A stretch of DNA of 31,496 nt. It comes from JBAZKK01 sp041650795. GTDB taxonomy: Bacteria; Omnitrophota; Gorgyraeia; Gygaellales; Profunditerraquicolaceae. The stretch lies in assembly GCA_041650795.1 (NCBI GenBank), contig JBAZKK010000012.1, positions 1 through 31,496 of the forward strand. The letters run 5' to 3'. How positions within the stretch are numbered: position 1 is the stretch's first letter; the number at the start of each line of letters is the position of its first letter. The notes beneath the pieces were generated by a model, which was not told the origin of the DNA, did not search any database, and saw only the letters and a program-made list of their open reading frames with translations. Both the position numbers and the translations under genes were made by a program. Positions 29,714-31,496 of the stretch are shown here, one piece after another.

Positions 29714-30718
29714 TCATATCCTTAAAGCGGCTAACCGCTTATCATCCAGGGGGCGGGCTGAAAGCAAAACACTCTTTTCCTGCGGGAACCTCCGGTAGAA
29801 TATCTCGCCAGCCTCCTTCCCTTGCAAATCGCAGTAACGACAAGTAATGGCACAGGAAAGCTCGATCAATCCTGGGCCAAATTCTCCCAGCCCGACAGAA
29901 TTAGGTCCTGCCATCTCATCCGCAGGCATAAATAAATAATCCCCTTCCCCGGCTAGGGCAACGAGCGCATTGTTCTCTTCTTCGTTCCTGCCTACGATAA
30001 GTTTAGCCCGCGGCGAAAGACGGAAATGCCTCCCCACCTTTAACGCTTCGACAGCGCGCGCATTCAATCCGCGGTGGTTAATAAGCTCTTTTAAGCGCCC
30101 GGAAAATCCGGAGTCGGTCAAAAGACATCCTCCGGCAGCATTGGGATAGTCTTTTATGCCGAAGGACCTGGCTAGTTCCATCTGCGGCCGGCGCCCCCTG
30201 CCGCTTATGCCAAGTAATTTATCCCGCCTGAGCCAACCTTCTTTCTCCGGAATGGTTTCTTCAAGCAACCTGGCGGATAACGGCCGAAGCAAGAGGCCTT
30301 TTAATCCGCAAGATTCCTCGATCAGCTCCATCGTTCTCCTGTTCTGAGACATCGGCCGCTGCCCCAGCACCTCTCCGGTAAACACAAAGCTCGCCCCCAT
30401 CTTCGGCATAAATTCCCTGGCCCTGGCAAGCATCAGTATCTTACAGTCAATGCAAGGGTTCATATTCGAACCGAAGCCGTAACGGGGCGCCCTAAGCATA
30501 TCCAGGAAAGCCCCTGAGATATCTGCGGTTTCAAGCTCAAGGCCTACGCCTTCCAGGCGTCTACGCAGCGCCTCTTCGGCACCCAGCTTAGGATTCTTAT
30601 CGCGTTTACAGAATGGGGTTTTAAAATAGAGCGGTGCGACTGCCACCCCCTGGTCCTTAACCATGGCGGCAGCCACCAGGCTGTCCAGGCCTCCGGAAAT
30701 CAAAGCTATGGCTTTCAT
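29714..30718 (-). CDS. PP-loop tRNA-thiolation-type protein with NFACT-R-like C-terminal domain
   Basis: This 334-aa protein starts with a PP-loop ATPase domain: ALISGGLDSLVAA at the N-terminus, then SNMNPCIDCKILML and TGEVLGQRPMSQNRR, resembling ThiI/MnmA-type thiolation enzymes. A CGLKGLLLRPLSA block follows. The C-terminal part (from about residue 225) has KLIVGRNEEENNALVALAGEGDY, which resembles the NFACT-R (DUF814) domain. A final ITCRYCD supplies a CxxC. The predicted role is tRNA sulfur transfer or another ATP-dependent activation of a nucleic acid; the exact base is unknown. It overlaps feoB by 4 nt. Confidence 0.75.
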   Translation of the reverse strand: MKAIALISGGLDSLVAAAMVKDQGVAVAPLYFKTPFCKRDKNPKLGAEEALRRRLEGVGLELETADISGAFLDMLRAPRYGFGSNMNPCIDCKILMLARAREFMPKMGASFVFTGEVLGQRPMSQNRRTMELIEESCGLKGLLLRPLSARLLEETIPEKEGWLRRDKLLGISGRGRRPQMELARSFGIKDYPNAAGGCLLTDSGFSGRLKELINHRGLNARAVEALKVGRHFRLSPRAKLIVGRNEEENNALVALAGEGDYLFMPADEMAGPNSVGLGEFGPGLIELSCAITCRYCDLQGKEAGEIFYRRFPQEKSVLLSARPLDDKRLAALRI

Positions 30719-31496
30719 CCCGGGATCAAAAGATTAAGCAGGGTTCCGACCACGATGCCTACGGAAAGCATCACAAAGACGGATTTCAAGAAATCCTTAA
30801 AGCCTAACTCCTTAAGAAGCACGGCAAAGGTAGCCACGCAGGGGAATGACATTGCAAGTAGCACCGTAGCGACAAGAAGCTGTTTGAGAGAAAGCCCCAG
30901 GGGCATCAGCATGCCTACTGCCACATCTTTACGCAGGAAGCCTATTACCAGCCCCGCCACCGCCTCTTTTGGTAGCCCGAACAGACCATTTATGACAGGC
31001 TCGAACGCCATGACGAATAAATCAAAGAGCTTAAAAAATAAAAGGACGTTTATCACCAGGACTCCCAAGAGCACCACCGGCATGGCATCAATTAAGAATC
31101 CCTTGATGCGGAAATACAGTTTTTTAAAAAGCAACAACAGCGGAGGCAATCTGTAAGGTGGAATCTCCAGCAGCAATTCCGGGCTATACCCTTTCAAGAA
31201 GCGGTTCAGGATCATCCCCAATATTATTATAACCGCTAACAGCGTCAGATAAACGCCGGCTACGTATAATCCGCCAGACTTGCCAAGGAAGCCGAAAATC
31301 ATAGCCTGCAGAGGAACGCAAGGTACCCCGATGGCAATAATGGTGGCGGCTATGAAACGTTCCCTGCGGGACTCCAGCACGCGCGTGGCGATTATGCCTG
31401 GGACATTGCATCCAAATCCCAGGAGGATCGGTATAATCGTGAAACCGTGCAGCCCAAGTCGATGCAGGATATTATCCAGGAGCATCGCAAGGCGCG
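30715..31496 (-). CDS. feoB: Ferrous iron transport protein B, C-terminal part (runs off the window)
   Basis: This is the membrane portion of FeoB, an Fe(II) importer, continuing past the right edge. The Gate-domain signature GFTIIPILLGFGCNVPGIIATRVLES is present, followed by hydrophobic helices, a second Gate-like motif (LVIGFLRKDVAVGMLMPLG) and a final hydrophobic helix VFVMLSVGIVVGTLLNLLIPG. The frame stays open upstream of the ATG at 31485, so that ATG is probably internal and the GTPase domain lies outside. FeoB next to Fe-S and radical SAM genes fits heavy iron demand. Confidence 0.88.
   Translation of the reverse strand, partial: RLAMLLDNILHRLGLHGFTIIPILLGFGCNVPGIIATRVLESRRERFIAATIIAIGVPCVPLQAMIFGFLGKSGGLYVAGVYLTLLAVIIILGMILNRFLKGYSPELLLEIPPYRLPPLLLLFKKLYFRIKGFLIDAMPVVLLGVLVINVLLFFKLFDLFVMAFEPVINGLFGLPKEAVAGLVIGFLRKDVAVGMLMPLGLSLKQLLVATVLLAMSFPCVATFAVLLKELGFKDFLKSVFVMLSVGIVVGTLLNLLIPG

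Noticed and set aside
1..31496. CRISPR arrays, tRNA or rRNA genes, insertion sequences
   Set aside because: No regularly spaced repeats, no cloverleaf-like intergenic sequence and no transposase-like protein were seen. The gaps are short and mostly explained by promoters and hairpins.

Overview
The window reads like a compact bacterial chromosome segment from an anaerobic or microaerotolerant diderm. Every gene I can support lies on the minus strand, so transcription runs from high to low coordinates. A TonB-dependent outer-membrane receptor with a signal peptide argues for two membranes. An [FeFe]-hydrogenase with all its maturases, many radical SAM and Fe-S proteins, and an oxygen-detoxification cluster argue for an anaerobe that meets oxygen. 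The gene mix (Hnd-type hydrogenase, DUF39/NIL homocysteine pair, ThiI-like/NFACT-R fusion, AmmeMemoRadiSam enzyme) would suit an uncultivated lineage such as Omnitrophota. That assignment is a guess from gene content, not something the sequence proves.

Layout from right (upstream) to left (downstream). (1) 31496-27484: 3' part of feoB, a PP-loop/NFACT-R tRNA-thiolation-type protein, an AmmeMemoRadiSam radical SAM enzyme, nicotinamidase and thiE, tightly overlapping. (2) 27470-20793: an Rrf2 regulator preceded by a promoter that contains a perfect 9-bp inverted repeat and by a possible 27-codon leader ORF. It is followed by an oxygen/iron/redox cluster: FNR-type flavoprotein reductase, VIT/CCC1 transporter, Tpx peroxiredoxin fused to pterin dehydratase, A-type flavoprotein, a 19-residue Lys-rich CxxC peptide, rubredoxin, PNPOx-like flavoprotein, ferritin-like protein, glutaredoxin and thioredoxin reductase. 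(3) 20772-17089: NifU C-terminal domain, homocysteine-biosynthesis protein (DUF39), NIL-ferredoxin, LarE and BirA, a sulfur/cofactor operon. (4) 17069-15208: TonB receptor with its own promoter and a downstream hairpin. (5) 15196-10663: nadA, RecB-like nuclease, pseudouridine synthase, uppP, PfkB kinase and yqeY, ending in a terminator. (6) 10659-540: the hydrogenase operon hndA-hndB-hndC-hydA, then a terminator-like hairpin, then the TM1266-family regulator, hydG, aspA, hydF and hydE. (7) 467-1: a promoter and the 5' end of a sulfhydrogenase beta-like Fe-S protein.

The hydrogenase operon and the gene downstream of it each have a sigma70-type promoter followed, about 30-45 bp after the predicted start, by a TTGTGA-N6-TCACAA type palindrome (one perfect in its arms, one with a single mismatch). 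This resembles Rex or CRP/FNR-family sites, and an NADH-sensing repressor would make sense for an NADH-linked hydrogenase. Other unusual points are a HydG whose second auxiliary-cluster cysteine is shifted by three residues, an HndC whose N-terminal thioredoxin-like domain has lost its cysteines, the Tpx-PCD fusion, and the dense small-ORF/hairpin region around 23086-23285.
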